DNA from: an uncultured Eubacteriales bacterium
GTDB taxonomy: Bacteria; Bacillota; Clostridia; Lachnospirales; Lachnospiraceae
NCBI GenBank assembly: GCA_900321505.1
Contig: ONWK01000257.1
Span: 1 to 6,201, forward strand
Direction of reading: 5' to 3'
Length of the DNA stretch: 6,201 nt
Shown: piece by piece, positions 4,939 through 6,201 of the stretch
Numbering within the stretch: the first letter of the stretch is position 1
How the letters are laid out: each line of letters begins with the position of its first letter
Notes under the pieces: model-generated
The model's input: the letters and a program-made list of their open reading frames with translations, nothing else
Told to the model about the DNA's origin: nothing
The model's database searches: none
Program-made: the position numbers and the translations under genes

Positions 4939-6201
4939 TCATTTTGCAAAGCCATACCCTGATGACTCAGTCACCGTTTCCTGCTTCTCCAGCCCATACA
5001 GCGCTCTTACTCTGCTGATAACAATGGCGATCAGCGCGAGACCTGCTCCTGAAACCGTGATCGTAATTGCAGCGCCTCTGCCAACTCCGCCTCCTGTGAT
5101 GGAACCTACAGCATCAGCTATAATACCGGAAAGTGAATATGCGATAACATACCCAAGCTGGGTTATAAATCCGATAAATCCCCAGGCTCTGCCCTGGAAC
5201 TCCTCCGGTATATTTGTTCTCGCCAGGTAATCAAGACTGTTGTTTGCGATGGGCAGTGCTGCAAAAAAGACGAAGCCGAAGAACGCTATAAGCGCGCTGT
5301 TATTAAATACTCCGAAGAATGCCATCCCGATACCTGAGATGAAGAGTCCTATGGACAACATTTTCACAAAGTTCTTCCTGATCCCCCTGATTCCGAGGAT
5401 CACACCCGTGAACAGCATGCCTGATGCAGCGATGGTTTCGATGATGCCAAGAGTCTTTGAGTCCGCAAAGGAAAGGACAAAGGGCTCACCAAGCACCTGG
5501 AAAACGCCCATGAACATGGTAACCGCCGAAGAGATCAGGATCAGCAGAAACAATCCCTTCTTTTTCGCGATAACGTCCCAGCCTTCCTTCATACTTCGGA
5601 GGAAGGTTTTTCTTTCGGCTGCGGGTTTTACGGCAATCCCTTTTCTTACCACTGCAGCTGAAATGATCGTCACAAAAAAGGTGCAGATATCAATGATGAG
5701 GATCACCTTGATATCACTGAATGCAAGGATAAAACCGGCAAGGATCGGTGAGAAAAGATATCTGGCGCTTCCTGCCATGGATACCAGTCCATTTGCCTTT
5801 GAGAACTGCTCTTTCGTCAGCAGGTCAGTGATGGTCGCGGTAAAGGCCGGCTCCAGCAGCGCCGAGAATACGGAGCTTATGATAACGCCCAGATAGATCT
5901 GCCACAGTTCCGCCTCTCCGCTCATCATACAGAGCAGGATAAAGAGCACTCCCATGCCCGAACATCCATCCCCTATCATCATAAGAAGCCTTCTGTCGTA
6001 CCTGTCTGCTAGCACACCGGCAGGAACCTTCAAAAGCAGTCCCGGAAGGAATGCCAGCAATGTCATTAACGCCATACCCGAGGCATTTCCCGTCTGTTGA
6101 AAGATATAAATTCCCAGACCGAAGCTGGTCAGTCCTCCGCCGATGGATGAAATAAGCTCTCCCGCCCATAACAGCATGAATTTCCTGTAATTGCTTTTGG
6201 A
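4939..6201 (-). CDS. Major facilitator superfamily exporter, MFS_3 (EntS/macrolide-efflux) type; 5' end probably off the window
   Basis: At least 412 residues with about 12 hydrophobic segments, a cytoplasmic loop near 180-205 and a hydrophilic tail. The MFS motif A between helices 2 and 3 is clear: GVLADRYDRRL at about 54-64 (numbered from the Met at 6177). WAGELISSIGGGLTSFGLGIY in the first helix, and NIPEEFQGRAWG near 322-333 in the second half, are typical of the MFS_3 group (EntS, Mef-type drug/proton antiporters). The frame stays open upstream of that Met to the window edge, reading SKSNYRKF, and family members usually start with such residues just before the first helix, so the true start is probably outside; an AGGA 5 nt before the ATG at 6177 leaves a small chance that this is the start. 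It converges on the radical SAM gene with a 30-bp gap and no clear terminator. Substrate cannot be inferred; a link to the lipoprotein system is not shown. Confidence 0.9.
   Translation of the reverse strand, partial: SKSNYRKFMLLWAGELISSIGGGLTSFGLGIYIFQQTGNASGMALMTLLAFLPGLLLKVPAGVLADRYDRRLLMMIGDGCSGMGVLFILLCMMSGEAELWQIYLGVIISSVFSALLEPAFTATITDLLTKEQFSKANGLVSMAGSARYLFSPILAGFILAFSDIKVILIIDICTFFVTIISAAVVRKGIAVKPAAERKTFLRSMKEGWDVIAKKKGLFLLILISSAVTMFMGVFQVLGEPFVLSFADSKTLGIIETIAASGMLFTGVILGIRGIRKNFVKMLSIGLFISGIGMAFFGVFNNSALIAFFGFVFFAALPIANNSLDYLARTNIPEEFQGRAWGFIGFITQLGYVIAYSLSGIIADAVGSITGGGVGRGAAITITVSGAGLALIAIVISRVRALYGLEKQETVTESSGYGFAK

Noticed and set aside
4900..4965. Possible bidirectional terminator between the radical SAM and MFS genes, including TGACTCAGTCA.
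   Set aside because: Only 4-5-bp weak stems are present, TGACTCAGTCA lies inside the MFS coding end, and no T-run follows.
4670..5896. Long plus-strand open frames across the transporter gene (4670-5230 and 5240-5896).
   Set aside because: They lie opposite or out of frame with clear genes (radical SAM and MFS), with no ribosome binding site and low-complexity translations.

Overview
The window looks like chromosomal DNA of a Clostridia-type Firmicute, most likely a Lachnospiraceae (Butyrivibrio-like gut or rumen anaerobe). Pointers are strong GGAGG-type ribosome binding sites, -35/-10 boxes of sigma-A type, a secreted S41 peptidase ending in WKKNSKGWW-type cell-wall-binding repeats (common in that family), and an oxygen-sensitive SPASM radical SAM enzyme. 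The organism call is inference; no rRNA or other marker gene is present.

Left part, minus strand (read from about 3082 down to 1): a promoter at 3054-3082 drives a thioredoxin-dependent peroxiredoxin (Bcp/PrxQ type), followed after 3-9 nt by a YgjP/DUF45 (SprT-like) zinc metallopeptidase, then after about 100 nt by a large secreted S41 peptidase whose C-terminus runs off the left edge. The S41 protein has a signal peptide, an EF-hand/dockerin-like calcium loop inside the catalytic region, and cell-wall-binding repeats at its C-terminal end.

Middle, plus strand: a divergent intergenic region of about 307 bp (3017-3323) carries the peroxiredoxin promoter, a weaker plus-strand promoter candidate whose -35 box lies inside a perfect 7-bp inverted repeat, and a diverged direct repeat. 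It precedes a two-gene operon: a small acidic lipoprotein (3324-3836) with seven perfect VYGPP motifs, then one base later a radical SAM/SPASM protein (3838-4908). This is the item of real interest. It looks like a multi-site RiPP-like (ribosomally made, post-translationally modified) substrate with its maturase, related in organisation to the 'rSAM/lipoprotein' systems described bioinformatically in Bacteroidetes. All seven tyrosines of the lipoprotein sit in the motif, the protein has no Cys apart from the lipidation Cys and no Trp, and synonymous codon differences between copies suggest the peptide sequence itself is under selection. The chemistry is unknown.

Right part, minus strand: an MFS exporter of the EntS/macrolide-efflux (MFS_3) type converges on the operon with a 30-bp gap; its N-terminus probably continues beyond the right edge. 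Whether it has anything to do with the lipoprotein system cannot be told from the window.
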